A model generated the notes under the pieces. That model did no database searches, was not told the DNA's origin, and saw only the letters and a program-made list of their open reading frames with translations. 64,000 nt of DNA from contig NZ_CBDCBD010000003.1 in NCBI RefSeq assembly GCF_965214215.1, positions 1,612,001 through 1,676,000 on the forward strand, read 5' to 3'. A program made the position numbers and the translations under genes. Source of the DNA: Poriferisodalis sp965214215 (GTDB lineage Bacteria; Actinomycetota; Acidimicrobiia; Acidimicrobiales; Poriferisodalaceae). Shown piece after piece: positions 34,190 through 43,823 of the stretch (positions are counted from its first letter, which is position 1; the number at the start of each line of letters is the position of its first letter).

Positions 34190-36889
34190 TTAGCTCTTTT
34201 GGTTCTTTGCCGCCGCTTCGGCGGGGGCGAGCACCACGTTGACCACCGGGTGTGCCAGCTCATCGTCGGTCACGAAGGTCAGATTCTCGATCCGCCCTGC
34301 ATCGATCAAATCAAGCCGCGTCCCTGAGAGCACGGCGACATCAGCACTCGCAGCGCTGACCGTCACCTGTTCGGCGGGCACCCGCAAGCTGCGTCGAGCC
34401 TCGGTCTTGGCCCGGCGTACCTCGCTGAGCACCGAAGCCGTCAGCTCGAAGGCATTGGCCGGAAGATCCGGAATCAGCGCCGCGATCTCGGCCGAGTCAG
34501 GCCACGATGCCCGATGGATCGAGCCGGGCCGCCACCACGACCAGATCTCCTCGGTGACGAACGGCAGGAACGGCGCGAACAGCCGCAACAGCACATCGAG
34601 CGTCACTGTCAGTGTCCGGTGGGCATCTGCGGCTGCCTCGGCGCCCTGCCCGCCGTAAGCCCGACCCTTGGCCAGCTCGACGTAGTCGTCGGTGAAGCGC
34701 CAGAAGAACTGCTCGCAGCGTTCGAGGGCGCGGGCGTAGTCGAAGTTCTCGAATGCCTCGGTCGCAACCCGCACCAACTCGGCAAGCTCGTCCAGCAATG
34801 CTGCGTCCAAGCTGTTGGCCACCTGAGCGGCCGAGAGCTCGGCCCCGCGATCGCGCTCGTCGCGACCGGCGAGCATCTCGAGCACGTGTGCGGTCAGCTG
34901 CGCGTTGGGGTCGTCGGCAGGCGCCGAAGCGGCCATCGTCAAGGCGAACTTGGCGGCGTTCAGCAGCTTGATGGCCAGGCGCCGTCCGATTTTCATCTGG
35001 CCTTCGTCGAAGGCGGTGTCGGTGCCGGGCCGCCCGTTGGCGGCCCAGTAGCGCACGGCGTCGGCGCCGTAGGTGTCCAGCAAGCCCACCGGCGTCACCA
35101 CGTTGCCCTTCGACTTGGACATCTTCTTGCGGTCCGGGTCGAGGATCCAGCCCGACAGCGCGCAGTGCCGCCACGGAGCGCAGTCTTCGCCGAGATGGCT
35201 GCGCACTGCAGTCGAGAACAGCCAGGTCCGGATGATGTCGTGGCCCTGGGGGCGCATGTCCATGGGGTAGGTGCGCTCCCACAGATCGGGATCCTCGCTC
35301 CACCCGCAGGCGATCTGCGGTGTCAGCGACGATGTCGCCCAGGTGTCCATGACGTCGTGATCGCCGACGAAGCCGCCGGGCCGGCCACGTTGGGACTCAT
35401 CGAAGCCAGCGGGCACGTCGCTGCTCGGGTCCACAGGCAGAGCGGCATCGTCGGGCACGAGCGGCCGTTCCCAGACCGGCTCGCCGTTGTCGTCGAGTGA
35501 GTACCACAGCGGTATCGGCACCCCGAAGTAGCGCTGACGGCTGATCAGCCAGTCGCCGCTCAGGCCTTCGATCCAGTTCGTGTAGCGGCCTTGCATGTAG
35601 GGCGGATGCCATGTCATCTCCGAGCCGCGGGCAATGAGCTCGTCGCGCAGTTCCGCGTCGCGACCGCCGTTGCGGATGTACCACTGGCGGCTCGAGACGA
35701 TCTCGAGCGGCCGGTCGCCCTTCTCGAAGAACTTCACTGCATGGGTGATCGGGCGCGGCTCGCCGATGAGCTCGCCCGAGTCGCGCAGAAGCTCCACCGT
35801 TGCGTTGCGAGCGCCGCCCATGGCCTTGCCGGCCAGGCGTGCGTACGCCTCGCGACCAGCAGGCGTGTCGATGCCCTGCGGCGGCTCGGCGGTGATGCGG
35901 CCCCGGCGATCCACAATCGCCCGCACCCCCAAGTCCAGCTCGCGCCACCACGTCACATCGGTGGTGTCGCCGAACGTGCAGATCATGGCGATGCCGGTGC
36001 CCTTGTCGGGTTCGGCCAGCTTGTGCGCCATGACCGGCACCTCGACATCGAACAGCGGCGTGCGCACGGTCGAGCCGAACAGGGGCTGGTAGCGCTCGTC
36101 ATCGGGGTGCGCCACCAGTGCAACGCAAGCGGCGAGCAGTTCGGGCCGGGTCGTCTCGATCTCGACGGTGCCATTGCGGGCGCCGTCGGCATCGATGCGG
36201 TGGAAGGCGATGCGGTGGTATGCGCCTGGCCGTTCCCGGTCTTCGAGCTCGGCTTGGGCCACCGCTGTGCCGAAGGTGACGTCCCACAGCGAGGGCGCCT
36301 CGATCTGGTATGCCTCGCCGCGTTCGAGGTTTCCCAGGAACGCACGCTGCGCGACCCGCTGGCAGCGCTCGTCGATGGTGGCGTAGGTCATCGACCAGTC
36401 CACGCTGAGCCCGAGCTGGCGCCACAACGCCTCGAACGCGTGCTCGTCTTGCGCGGTCAGCACATGGCACAGCTCGATGAAGTTGCGCCGCGAGATCGCC
36501 AGCTCACCACGGGCTTCCACCGCCTTGGGATCACCGCCGTCGGCCGGCGGCTGGAAGTTCTCGTCGTAGGGCAGCGAGGGGTCGCAGCGCACCCCGAAGT
36601 AATTCTGGACGCGGCGTTCGGTGGGCAGACCGTTGTCGTCCCAGCCCATCGGGTAGAAGACCTCGTAGCCGGCCATGCGCCGGTAGCGGGCGATGTTGTC
36701 GGTGTGGGTGTAGCTGAACACGTGACCCATGTGCAGCGAGCCGCTCACCGTGGGCGGCGGGGTGTCAATGCTGAACACTTGGTCGCGGGTTGCGGTGCGA
36801 TCGAAGCGGTACACGCCGCTGGATTCCCAGCGCTGGGACCACTTGGCCTCGAGCCCGTCGACGGTGGGCCTGTCGGGCACCTGTGTCAT
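34190..36889 (-). CDS. valS: valyl-tRNA synthetase
   Basis: An 899-residue class I synthetase from ATG 36889. The HIGH motif appears as SGSLHMGHVFSY (about residues 50-61) and KMSKS as RKKMSKSKGNVV (about 587-598). YPMGWDDNGLPTERRVQNYF and RPITHAVKFFEKGDRPLEIV mark the actinobacterial ValS variant, which lacks the long C-terminal coiled coil of the Escherichia coli enzyme. The editing domain is present (GTGIAMICTFGDTTDVTWW). It charges tRNA-Val. No T-box is expected or seen upstream. Confidence 0.95.
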   Translation of the reverse strand: MTQVPDRPTVDGLEAKWSQRWESSGVYRFDRTATRDQVFSIDTPPPTVSGSLHMGHVFSYTHTDNIARYRRMAGYEVFYPMGWDDNGLPTERRVQNYFGVRCDPSLPYDENFQPPADGGDPKAVEARGELAISRRNFIELCHVLTAQDEHAFEALWRQLGLSVDWSMTYATIDERCQRVAQRAFLGNLERGEAYQIEAPSLWDVTFGTAVAQAELEDRERPGAYHRIAFHRIDADGARNGTVEIETTRPELLAACVALVAHPDDERYQPLFGSTVRTPLFDVEVPVMAHKLAEPDKGTGIAMICTFGDTTDVTWWRELDLGVRAIVDRRGRITAEPPQGIDTPAGREAYARLAGKAMGGARNATVELLRDSGELIGEPRPITHAVKFFEKGDRPLEIVSSRQWYIRNGGRDAELRDELIARGSEMTWHPPYMQGRYTNWIEGLSGDWLISRQRYFGVPIPLWYSLDDNGEPVWERPLVPDDAALPVDPSSDVPAGFDESQRGRPGGFVGDHDVMDTWATSSLTPQIACGWSEDPDLWERTYPMDMRPQGHDIIRTWLFSTAVRSHLGEDCAPWRHCALSGWILDPDRKKMSKSKGNVVTPVGLLDTYGADAVRYWAANGRPGTDTAFDEGQMKIGRRLAIKLLNAAKFALTMAASAPADDPNAQLTAHVLEMLAGRDERDRGAELSAAQVANSLDAALLDELAELVRVATEAFENFDYARALERCEQFFWRFTDDYVELAKGRAYGGQGAEAAADAHRTLTVTLDVLLRLFAPFLPFVTEEIWSWWRPGSIHRASWPDSAEIAALIPDLPANAFELTASVLSEVRRAKTEARRSLRVPAEQVTVSAASADVAVLSGTRLDLIDAGRIENLTFVTDDELAHPVVNVVLAPAEAAAKNQKS

Positions 36890-37034
36890 GCGGGGAAAAG
36901 CTACCGGCGAGCCCTGCCAACGGCCGCGGCCGATTCGGCATGGACGTGGCGTCATCCATCGCTCTCGTCGCGTTCATCTCGGTTCGAGACGCTGCTGTCA
37001 GCGCCTTGAAGCAAGGCATTGGCGGGCGCAGCGG

Positions 37035-38270
37035 CTAACTCGGCTCCACGATGACGCCCTCATCGCGCATGGCGTCGATCTCGCCCGCGTTGTAACCCAG
37101 TTCGCCGAGTATCTCGACTGCGTGCTCGCCCAGCAGCGGTGCGTGGCGGCGCAGACGAGTCGGCGTCGCTGAGTACACGACTGGATCAGCGACGTAGCGG
37201 TAGGCCCCTTCGGTGGGATGCTCTGAGATGCTCACCAGGCCGACAGCCGCAAGCTGCGGATCCGCATCGAGATCTGCGAGGTCCATGACCCGTGCGGCCG
37301 GGATCGAGTGCTCGTCGCAGTACCCGATCCACTCATCCGTCGTGCGACGCACCGAGAGCTGCCCGATCAGCGCGTACAGGTCGTCGATGTGCGCAATCCG
37401 GGAGTTGTGATTCGCAAAGCGCGGATCCGAGGCCAGATCGGGTCGATCGACGAACGCGAAGAACGTTCGGTACTGCGCGTCGTTGTAGGGCAGCAGGCAG
37501 ACCCAGCCGTCGGCAGTCGGGTATGGACGTCGGTGCGGTGTGAGCAGTCGGTCGTATCCGAACGGTCCCTCAGGCGGCTCGAACACTGCGCCGCGGTAGT
37601 GCTCCACCAGGTTGAACGCCACCATCGTTTCGAACATGGGCACTTCGATGGTTTGCGCCACGCCCGTTCGTTCCCGGTGGAACAGGGCGGCGAGCACGGC
37701 TTCGACGACGTGAAGCCCGGTGACCTTGTCGGCGACCACGGCGGGGACGAAGCCGGGTTCGCCCGAGATCCGGCCGATCAGATTCGAGAGGCCTGAGGCG
37801 GCTTGGATGGCGTCGTCGTAGGCCGCCTTGTCACGGTAGGGGCCACCGCTGCCGTAGCCGTTCGCTCGACAGCAGATGAGCTGCGGGTGCTGCGATCGCA
37901 GCGCATCGGCGCCGAGGCCGAGGCGTTCGAGCGCAGCCGCTCGCATGTTGGTGACCAGCACGTCGGAGCTCGCCAGCAAGCGCTGCATGGCCGCTTTCCC
38001 GGCTGCGGACTTGAGATCCAGCGCCAGCGAGCGCTTGTTGCGTTGGATGTTGAGGCTGAAGCCGGACATGCCCGCGGATCGGGCAGGAAGACCGTTGCGC
38101 GTGGAGTCGCCGTCCAGCGATTCCACCCTGATGACATCAGCGCCGTGATCGCCCAGCATGCGGCATGCCATCGGCCCCATCAGCACGGTCGTGAGATCGA
38201 CGACGCGTATGCCGTCAAGTGCGCCGGCCGACTCGTTGCCGGCAGCGGCGGTACTTGCAGTTTCTGGCAT
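37035..38270 (-). CDS. CaiB/BaiF family CoA-transferase
   Basis: A 411-residue class III CoA-transferase from ATG 38270: GIRVVDLTTVLMGPMACRML, GADVIRVESLDGDSTRN, NKRSLALDLKSAAGKAAMQR and DVLVTNMRAAALERLGLG, followed by DDAIQAASGLSNLIGRISGE. It is a paralogue of the enzyme at 7165-8391 but belongs to a different subgroup (L-carnitine/formyl-CoA transferase-like). The acid exchanged is unknown. It is the gene just upstream of valS on the same strand, with a 145-base gap. Confidence 0.87.
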   Translation of the reverse strand: MPETASTAAAGNESAGALDGIRVVDLTTVLMGPMACRMLGDHGADVIRVESLDGDSTRNGLPARSAGMSGFSLNIQRNKRSLALDLKSAAGKAAMQRLLASSDVLVTNMRAAALERLGLGADALRSQHPQLICCRANGYGSGGPYRDKAAYDDAIQAASGLSNLIGRISGEPGFVPAVVADKVTGLHVVEAVLAALFHRERTGVAQTIEVPMFETMVAFNLVEHYRGAVFEPPEGPFGYDRLLTPHRRPYPTADGWVCLLPYNDAQYRTFFAFVDRPDLASDPRFANHNSRIAHIDDLYALIGQLSVRRTTDEWIGYCDEHSIPAARVMDLADLDADPQLAAVGLVSISEHPTEGAYRYVADPVVYSATPTRLRRHAPLLGEHAVEILGELGYNAGEIDAMRDEGVIVEPS

Positions 38271-38281
38271 GTGATCCTGGC

Positions 38282-38620
38282 CTACTCAGTCGATCCGGCT
38301 GCAGCCGCCTGGCGCTCTTCACGCTCGGCGGCCTTGATGCCGTGGCTCATGACGATGGTGGGTGCGAGCAGCATCGAACCGACCACGAGCGCCACCGCAA
38401 TCAGGGTGGTCAGCAGCGGGGTGTATCCCCAGCGGATGCCGATGGCACCGCAGATGAGCGAGCCCACGTAAAGGCCGTACCCGGTCCGCTGGCCCAGGCT
38501 GGTGATCCGTTTCAGCCGTGCCCGCCGGGCCACGACGTCGTCGAACGGCTCGCCCGCCTCGCCGCCAGCACCCGTACCGCTGTCTGCCGTTTGCTGATGA
38601 GACTCCCCGGCGTCACCCAC
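38282..38620 (-). CDS. small membrane protein of unknown function
   Basis: From GTG 38620 the product is 112 residues (a longer start at 38683 is possible). An Asp/Gly/Ser-rich N-terminus is followed by RRARLKRITSLGQRTGYGLY and two membrane helices (VGSLICGAIGIRWGYTPLL and LTTLIAVALVVGSMLLAPTI), with a short charged tail. I know no function. It lies 11 bases upstream of the CoA-transferase gene, so it may be cotranscribed with it. Confidence 0.65.
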   Translation of the reverse strand: MGDAGESHQQTADSGTGAGGEAGEPFDDVVARRARLKRITSLGQRTGYGLYVGSLICGAIGIRWGYTPLLTTLIAVALVVGSMLLAPTIVMSHGIKAAEREERQAAAAGSTE

Positions 38621-38717
38621 GGCCCCATTATCGCGGCACGCTACGGCAATCCGGTAAGGAAGCGTGATCTTGGCCCGCAGCACGTCCCCGGCCGCACAGC
38701 AAAGGCACGAAAAACCG

Positions 38718-38748
38718 TTGTCGGCGCATCGTCGTGTCCGAATATGGT
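38718..38748 (+). promoter_or_regulatory. possible promoter of the ATPase/PRTase-like cassette
   Basis: TTGTCG at 38718-38723 and TATGGT at 38743-38748 are spaced by 19 bases, with AAGGGA and a TTG start codon shortly downstream. The spacing is slightly long, so this is tentative. Confidence 0.3.
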
Positions 38749-38777
38749 GTGAGTCTTCCGCCCAAGGGATTTTCGCA

Positions 38778-39956
38778 TTGGCAACTGCACAGCGCTTAGT
38801 TGACCTCAGCCGGGTTGAGAGCGAGGTCGGGAGACTGACCCTCGGTCAGCGCGAAATTGACCTCACTGATGTGAAGCACAACCGCGCTACCCATGCCGAC
38901 ATGGTCGCTTGGAGCGGTCTTGGCTGGTGGCTGATGGGGCACGCTGCCGTCGCGGCCTCTGCCGGTGGCGATCCACTCGAGGTCATTCTTCCGCCGGCAG
39001 GTTCGGCGCCAATGAGATTTCTGGGGCGTACCGGTCTGATGACAGCTGCGGCTAGTCGGTCGGTGCGCCTGGGATACAGCGACGAGACCGAATTCGACTG
39101 GACGCACCTGTACAGCGACCTGCGACGGCACCGGCCGCGCCTTCCTGGCGTGACATGGGAGTTGTTCGACGAACTCGACGGTGATCAGCTCCGCGTCGTG
39201 TCTGACCTTGAGAGCCCGCGACGTCAGGTGCCGGCGCTGGCAAAGTGCGGGTTGCACTATCCGTGGCTGGGTGGCCTCCGCCTCATGTCCCCGGCGATTT
39301 CGTGCGAGGGCCTCCACCAGTTCGTCAATGACGCCGATGTAATCGTCGCGGAACTCTTTGACAACGTTCACAAATGGAGCCAATCGAGCAATGCCTATGC
39401 GGTGCTCTCGGTCACCGAGGGGGGCGCTCATCGCGATGAGAGACGGGTGAGCTGGAACCGGCTGCACGTCATCGTCGCCGATGATGGCATCGGCATCCCC
39501 AGCGCGTTGCACAACGATGCAGCCGCCTACGCGGCTGTGCGGGACGCGTGCGGACATGCCAACTGGGCGGATATTGCAGACATTGATCTTCTCCGCACAT
39601 TGGTCTTCCGCTCGTTCGGCGAGCGCCAGATTCCGCATCACAATGGCTACGGACTGCACACGACTCAGTCCAGGGCAACCAAGTGGGTGGGCGCTGTCGA
39701 CATCATGACGACGGCCCGAGACGGTCATGTGCTGAGACTCGGAACTCGTGGACTCGCAGAGGAAGACGCTGAGATCGTTACCGGCTCGCCTGAGTTGCCC
39801 GGCGCTCGAGGCACGTTGATTCACGTCATGCTCCAGGCCGTCGACCAAGAGGGCGCGCGTGCGGAGGCCGCCGAGGCGGAGTATCTGCCGTTTTCAGTTT
39901 CGGCTTCCGACGACGTCAGGGACCGGCAGCGCGACGGTCATCAAGATACCGCGTAG
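38778..39956 (+). CDS. STAS-like/GHKL-type ATP-binding protein (cassette gene 1)
   Basis: I choose TTG 38778 (ATAQRLVDLSRVESEVGRL), with AAGGGA about 9 bases upstream; the frame is open further. In the 392-residue product, residues about 60-110 (LEVILPPAGSAPMRFLGRTG) look like the ordered end of a STAS-type domain. Residues about 190-350 form a GHKL ATPase: N-box IVAELFDNVHKWS, G1 box VIVADDGIGIPSAL, and a G2-like GYGLHTTQSRAT, then PGARGTLIHVML. No His-phosphotransfer helix or membrane segment is present. It is followed after 11 bases by an 828-codon gene, and both are visibly less G+C-biased than neighbours. It may act as an ATP-driven sensor or regulator of that partner. Confidence 0.68.
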   Translation: MATAQRLVDLSRVESEVGRLTLGQREIDLTDVKHNRATHADMVAWSGLGWWLMGHAAVAASAGGDPLEVILPPAGSAPMRFLGRTGLMTAAASRSVRLGYSDETEFDWTHLYSDLRRHRPRLPGVTWELFDELDGDQLRVVSDLESPRRQVPALAKCGLHYPWLGGLRLMSPAISCEGLHQFVNDADVIVAELFDNVHKWSQSSNAYAVLSVTEGGAHRDERRVSWNRLHVIVADDGIGIPSALHNDAAAYAAVRDACGHANWADIADIDLLRTLVFRSFGERQIPHHNGYGLHTTQSRATKWVGAVDIMTTARDGHVLRLGTRGLAEEDAEIVTGSPELPGARGTLIHVMLQAVDQEGARAEAAEAEYLPFSVSASDDVRDRQRDGHQDTA

Positions 39957-39967
39957 CTGACACCGCC

Positions 39968-42454
39968 ATGACTCCGGTACTTCGTCATGGTGACGGTTAC
40001 GGTCGTCTGACCGCATCGACGGTTCAGGTGAAGATGCCACCTCGGGAGGGTGGGCTCTTCTTTGTGGACATGGACGTCGAAGCCGTGAGGTGGGATGACG
40101 TAAAGGCCGTTCTCAGGACAATGCCGCCGGCCACGCTGAGCGACGCATCGCAGGTAGTCATAAGGAGTCCGAGACTTCGGTGGCGAGGCTCGAGCGAATC
40201 GATATCGGTAGTCGGATCGGAGTGGCCGTCGACGATGGATGACATGGCCTTGAGCGTCCAGTCTGCGCTCGCTGATCATGGATTGTCGGCCGTCGCAGTC
40301 GGCGCCGTCGAGTTGCCGATTGGCGCGGATGCCGAAACAAGCGCGGGCGTGTCGAACGAGGTGCTTGCCCGATGCCGTGCGGTGGAACTTGATGCCTTGC
40401 TGCAGTCTGGGAATGCGATCTGGAGACCAAGCAAGTATCACTACCGCCTCCCGTCGGGCCACCACACCGGCACGTTCGTGCGCATTGCAGACGTGTTTCG
40501 TGATCATCGGGCCGCCTCAGCCCTCGCGAGCTGGCTATATGGCTGTCTCAGCGAGAACATCGCCGTGGTGGCCGACTCGGGGACGTTGATGCCGATCGCG
40601 CAGCATCTCGATCATGTGCTTCGACTCGCCGCGAGGGCAACCGGAGAGTTCGTTCCGCGCGGCATTGCCGCAATGGAAACGCTCGATTCATATCCACTCA
40701 GCCGGTTCGAGTACTTGGAGCGCTTTTCGGCATTCGAGGAACTCACCGTGCTAGCGCTTCTGTCGGTGAGTTCGACAGGCCGGACCTATCGCATGCTTCG
40801 AGACACGTTGCTTGAGACGGCCGGCGAGAACTGGCGTGCAGAGTGTTTGGTGTCGCGTGGCGAGACCCAGGCACTGTCGGTCCCGCAACACGACGCGCGG
40901 GGGCGACAAGCGCCGTGGCTGGCCCTCGGCGAGACGGCGCCGTTTCTTGCCTGGCCGGATTCCTGTGTCGAGTGCCAGCAGGTCGACCGGCCCCGGGTTG
41001 TCGAGATCGACCCCCGGTCCTTTGCCGCAATGGTGTTGCCTCAGCCCACGCGCATCATGCCCGACATCCAGGCAGGACGACGCAACGCAAGCCTGTTCGA
41101 GGTGTATCAGAAGCACTCCACGCCGCCAAACGAAGCGTCTACTAGCGGTGCGCGTCACGGCGTGTGCCTCACGGACGCCGAGGCCAGCCCGGCGGCCGCA
41201 TCACCGCGGTTGCGGCTGCCGTATCGAGGCGTGCGCTTCGGAATGGACACGCTTCTCGGTGACCCCATAACGACCCGGGAGCTCGTCGAGAGGCGGATCC
41301 ATGAACTGGAGGAGTTGCCGGTACGGGATCGAGACCGGCAGGAGATAGCTGAAGCTCTTCAGGCAGTTCGGGACGGGCAGCCGACGGCCGCGGTCTGCGC
41401 CCGGGAGCATCTCCCACTCTTTCGACCAGTCGATGGGGACGACGACGCGGCGAGGGACCAAGTGTTGACGATCGCTCAGTCGGTGTGTCCCACCGTGGAG
41501 TCTGTACTCGTTGACGATGAGTTCAATGCGATGGACCCGTGCGCGAGCGCGGAGGCCGCCTTGCTCCTCGTGGCGCCCGGGGTGCGGAGCGGTGCGACGC
41601 TGCAGCAGCTCGTGGTGCGCGTACAGAACGCGTACCGGGAACTTGGTACGCCGCCCGAGATGCACGGACTTGTCATACACGCGCATCCTGCTGACCGACA
41701 GACGTGGCGGGCGCTGAGGAACACGTTCCGTGGTCGGAGCGGTGCCGCACGGCTGCTGGCTTTGTGGCTGACCTACTTGCCCCGGACATCTCCGTTTGAG
41801 GACGAGTTCAGGGTTCTAAACCAGGTTCAAGATGAATGGCTCGGTGGCACGATCGACGGCACAGGCTTGTTGTGGCAAGAGCGGCTCACTTGGCTTGAAC
41901 CTGATGCCAACGCCGTCGGATTGCCGCAGAGCCCGCTCTGGAGCCCTGAGCCGCAGAAACTGCGTCTGACGTCGCTCTACGGCAACTTGGACGATCGGCA
42001 TGTGCTTGTCGCGGTGGGAGCTGCAATGCAGGCGGCACTGCTTCGGCGCACGGACGAGGAGGTGCCGGAGTGGGTGAGATTCGATCTGCCAAATGCATTT
42101 CGTTCCTACTTCGACGGGATCATCCACGCGTCGATCCTGCGCTGGACGGAGCCAGCGCGCGCCTGGTGGGGTGTTGATGACAACGAGTGCGAGGCGCTCA
42201 TCGGAGAGCTCAAGGGTCGCTCCGATGACGACTGGAAGTTTCTGTTGCCTGAGCTCCTGCTGTCCGCGGCCCAAGGCAAAGTTCCCCAAGTAGGCGTAGA
42301 CGCGTTGCTCGTGGAGGCGCGCACGCAATTGGACAACAATTCCTGGCCTCTCGAAGTTCTGCGCTTCGTCGAGCTTGGGCGCATCCTCGTCGACAATCTG
42401 GTGCCAGTGCCCGCAGACGACGGCGATGCTGCTGATTCAGAATCGAACGGTTGA
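39968..42454 (+). CDS. large protein with degenerate phosphoribosyltransferase-like core (cassette gene 2)
   Basis: An 828-residue soluble protein, not matched to any family with certainty. Residues about 155-215 (YHYRLPSGHHTGTFVRIADV, then NIAVVADSGTLMPIAQHL) follow the pattern of the orotate phosphoribosyltransferase N-terminus, where HF-x-L-x-SG-x-H-x-x-x-Y precedes a Rossmann-like core. LTVLALLSVSSTGRTYRMLR (about 259-278) sits where the PRPP loop (VDD-x-x-TTG-x-T) would be, but the two acidic residues are replaced. FLAWPDSCVECQQ and EIDPRSF follow. The C-terminal third is helical (SYFDGIIHASILRWTEPARA, WWGVDDNE). No membrane helices. It is translated with the GHKL protein upstream. An effector or NAD/nucleotide-sensing role is inference. 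Confidence 0.62.
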   Translation: MTPVLRHGDGYGRLTASTVQVKMPPREGGLFFVDMDVEAVRWDDVKAVLRTMPPATLSDASQVVIRSPRLRWRGSSESISVVGSEWPSTMDDMALSVQSALADHGLSAVAVGAVELPIGADAETSAGVSNEVLARCRAVELDALLQSGNAIWRPSKYHYRLPSGHHTGTFVRIADVFRDHRAASALASWLYGCLSENIAVVADSGTLMPIAQHLDHVLRLAARATGEFVPRGIAAMETLDSYPLSRFEYLERFSAFEELTVLALLSVSSTGRTYRMLRDTLLETAGENWRAECLVSRGETQALSVPQHDARGRQAPWLALGETAPFLAWPDSCVECQQVDRPRVVEIDPRSFAAMVLPQPTRIMPDIQAGRRNASLFEVYQKHSTPPNEASTSGARHGVCLTDAEASPAAASPRLRLPYRGVRFGMDTLLGDPITTRELVERRIHELEELPVRDRDRQEIAEALQAVRDGQPTAAVCAREHLPLFRPVDGDDDAARDQVLTIAQSVCPTVESVLVDDEFNAMDPCASAEAALLLVAPGVRSGATLQQLVVRVQNAYRELGTPPEMHGLVIHAHPADRQTWRALRNTFRGRSGAARLLALWLTYLPRTSPFEDEFRVLNQVQDEWLGGTIDGTGLLWQERLTWLEPDANAVGLPQSPLWSPEPQKLRLTSLYGNLDDRHVLVAVGAAMQAALLRRTDEEVPEWVRFDLPNAFRSYFDGIIHASILRWTEPARAWWGVDDNECEALIGELKGRSDDDWKFLLPELLLSAAQGKVPQVGVDALLVEARTQLDNNSWPLEVLRFVELGRILVDNLVPVPADDGDAADSESNG

Positions 42455-42462
42455 CACGGCGT

Positions 42463-43425
42463 TCAGGCTCCGAACAGCAGTGGATCGTGGTTCTCAGTCG
42501 GCTCGTCGCCTGAGGCCCGTCGGGCTGCCGGGGACCCCTCGGGCGACGGCTCGCGAGGCCACGGGGCGGGTGCCGGCCATGGTGCCGGCTCGACACGCGA
42601 CGCCCAAGCGGGCTCGGCGTATGCCGGCTCAGGACTCGGTGCGGTCGCGGGCGCCGTCGGTGCCGGCATCGCTGCGGGTGTCGCAGTCGCCGCGCCTACG
42701 AGCGGCGCGTGCTCGAGCGTCGTGGGCTGTGCTGCGGGCCTCAGCACGACTGCGCTCTCGTAGTCGTCGAAAGCGGACTGCGAGACCGACTCGAGCCGCC
42801 TGAGGGGCCACACAGCGGGCCACATCAGCCGGAATCCGATATTGGCCAAGCCGGCGGCGGTCACCAGATCGCCCAGCGTGATGACGTCTTTCAGTGGTGC
42901 GAGAGGGATCGCACTGCCCAGCCATGCGGCGATCGTCGCGTCGTTGGACCACCGGCGTGCCGCACCGAGCAGCACGCGGTCGAGTCCTTCGAAGTCGATG
43001 ATCCCTGCGGCCACGACAGCGCCTTCGCTCACCGGCAGGTAACCGTTCAACAGGAGCACGCCGAGGTTTGCTGCGATGCCGATCGCAGCGACGCTTGCGC
43101 CGGTGATGTGCCGGTTGAGCAGGCAGACGGCGAGCAGCAACGCCAGCGAGATGCCGAGCGCGAACCTTCCCGCGAGCATGTTGGTGTCGAGTCCGACAGC
43201 GAGCGACAGCACTGCTCCCAGGGCCAGGACGGGCCAGTAGTGGACTTGCACTACACGGAGCCTGCTGAAGATCTCGCGCGGCGTGCCGCCCGTGACCAGA
43301 GCGACAGCAAACCCGAGGCCAAGTCCGATGATGGTCGCGAGCACGATGAGGAACACCGTCTGCCGACAGTACCGGTAGGCGCGCGAACGTTCGGGGATTT
43401 CACAGACATCACTGTGGCGCGCCAT
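42463..43425 (-). CDS. DUF5317-like membrane protein
   Basis: From ATG 43425 a 320-residue product. About five hydrophobic helices occupy residues 20-200 (TVFLIVLATIIGLGLGFAVA; YWPVLALGAVLSLAVGL; LALLLAVCLLNRHI; AIGIAANLGVLLLNGYLP), with GYLPVSEGAVVAAG typical of the DUF5317 family. Residues about 215-320 form an Ala/Pro-rich disordered tail. Function unknown. It converges on the ATPase/PRTase-like cassette (8-base gap), so it forms the right border of that island. Confidence 0.72.
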   Translation of the reverse strand: MARHSDVCEIPERSRAYRYCRQTVFLIVLATIIGLGLGFAVALVTGGTPREIFSRLRVVQVHYWPVLALGAVLSLAVGLDTNMLAGRFALGISLALLLAVCLLNRHITGASVAAIGIAANLGVLLLNGYLPVSEGAVVAAGIIDFEGLDRVLLGAARRWSNDATIAAWLGSAIPLAPLKDVITLGDLVTAAGLANIGFRLMWPAVWPLRRLESVSQSAFDDYESAVVLRPAAQPTTLEHAPLVGAATATPAAMPAPTAPATAPSPEPAYAEPAWASRVEPAPWPAPAPWPREPSPEGSPAARRASGDEPTENHDPLLFGA

Positions 43426-43519
43426 GAGCGGGCGCAGCGGCAGCTGCGAGCACACCTGCCGGCTCGCGCGGTTAGCTTGGCGCCGGCCGTGAGCCCGAGA
43501 CTTCTAGAGGAGCAACGAC

Positions 43520-43738
43520 GTGCTGGACGTTCGAGCAGAGCTGACCGCCACCGTGTGGAAAGTGGTCGCCGAGGTGGGTACCACCGTCGCCGAGGGCGAC
43601 GAATTGCTCATCCTCGAGTCCATGAAGATGGAGATTCCGGTCACGGCGCCCGAGGACGGCACGCTGGCCGAGATACATGTGGCTGAAGGCGACTCCGTGG
43701 CTGAAGGCGATGTGCTCGCGGTGGTCGCTACGTCGTAA
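43520..43738 (+). CDS. biotin/lipoyl carrier domain protein (BCCP-like)
   Basis: A 72-residue stand-alone biotinyl domain from GTG 43520 with GAGGAG 8 bases upstream. The biotinylation site is in LILESMKMEIPVTAPEDG (Lys of MKM), and the flat beta-barrel symmetry is visible in VAEGDELL and VAEGDVLA. It would carry carboxyl groups for an acyl-CoA or pyruvate-type carboxylase; no carboxylase subunit is nearby. It lies just before the ccm operon, probably by chance. Confidence 0.9.
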   Translation: MLDVRAELTATVWKVVAEVGTTVAEGDELLILESMKMEIPVTAPEDGTLAEIHVAEGDSVAEGDVLAVVATS

Positions 43739-43823
43739 GTGCTGGTGCCCGCACCGTCGGGAGACGGTGCGCCTGCACCTTGCGCAAGGCCTGTGGCGAG
43801 CCCACCCGTAGCCTTGATGCTCC

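Noticed and set aside
42463..43425. DUF5317-like gene as a third member of the ATPase/PRTase-like cassette
   Set aside because: It is on the opposite strand, has the bulk composition of the chromosome, and belongs to a widespread actinobacterial membrane family.
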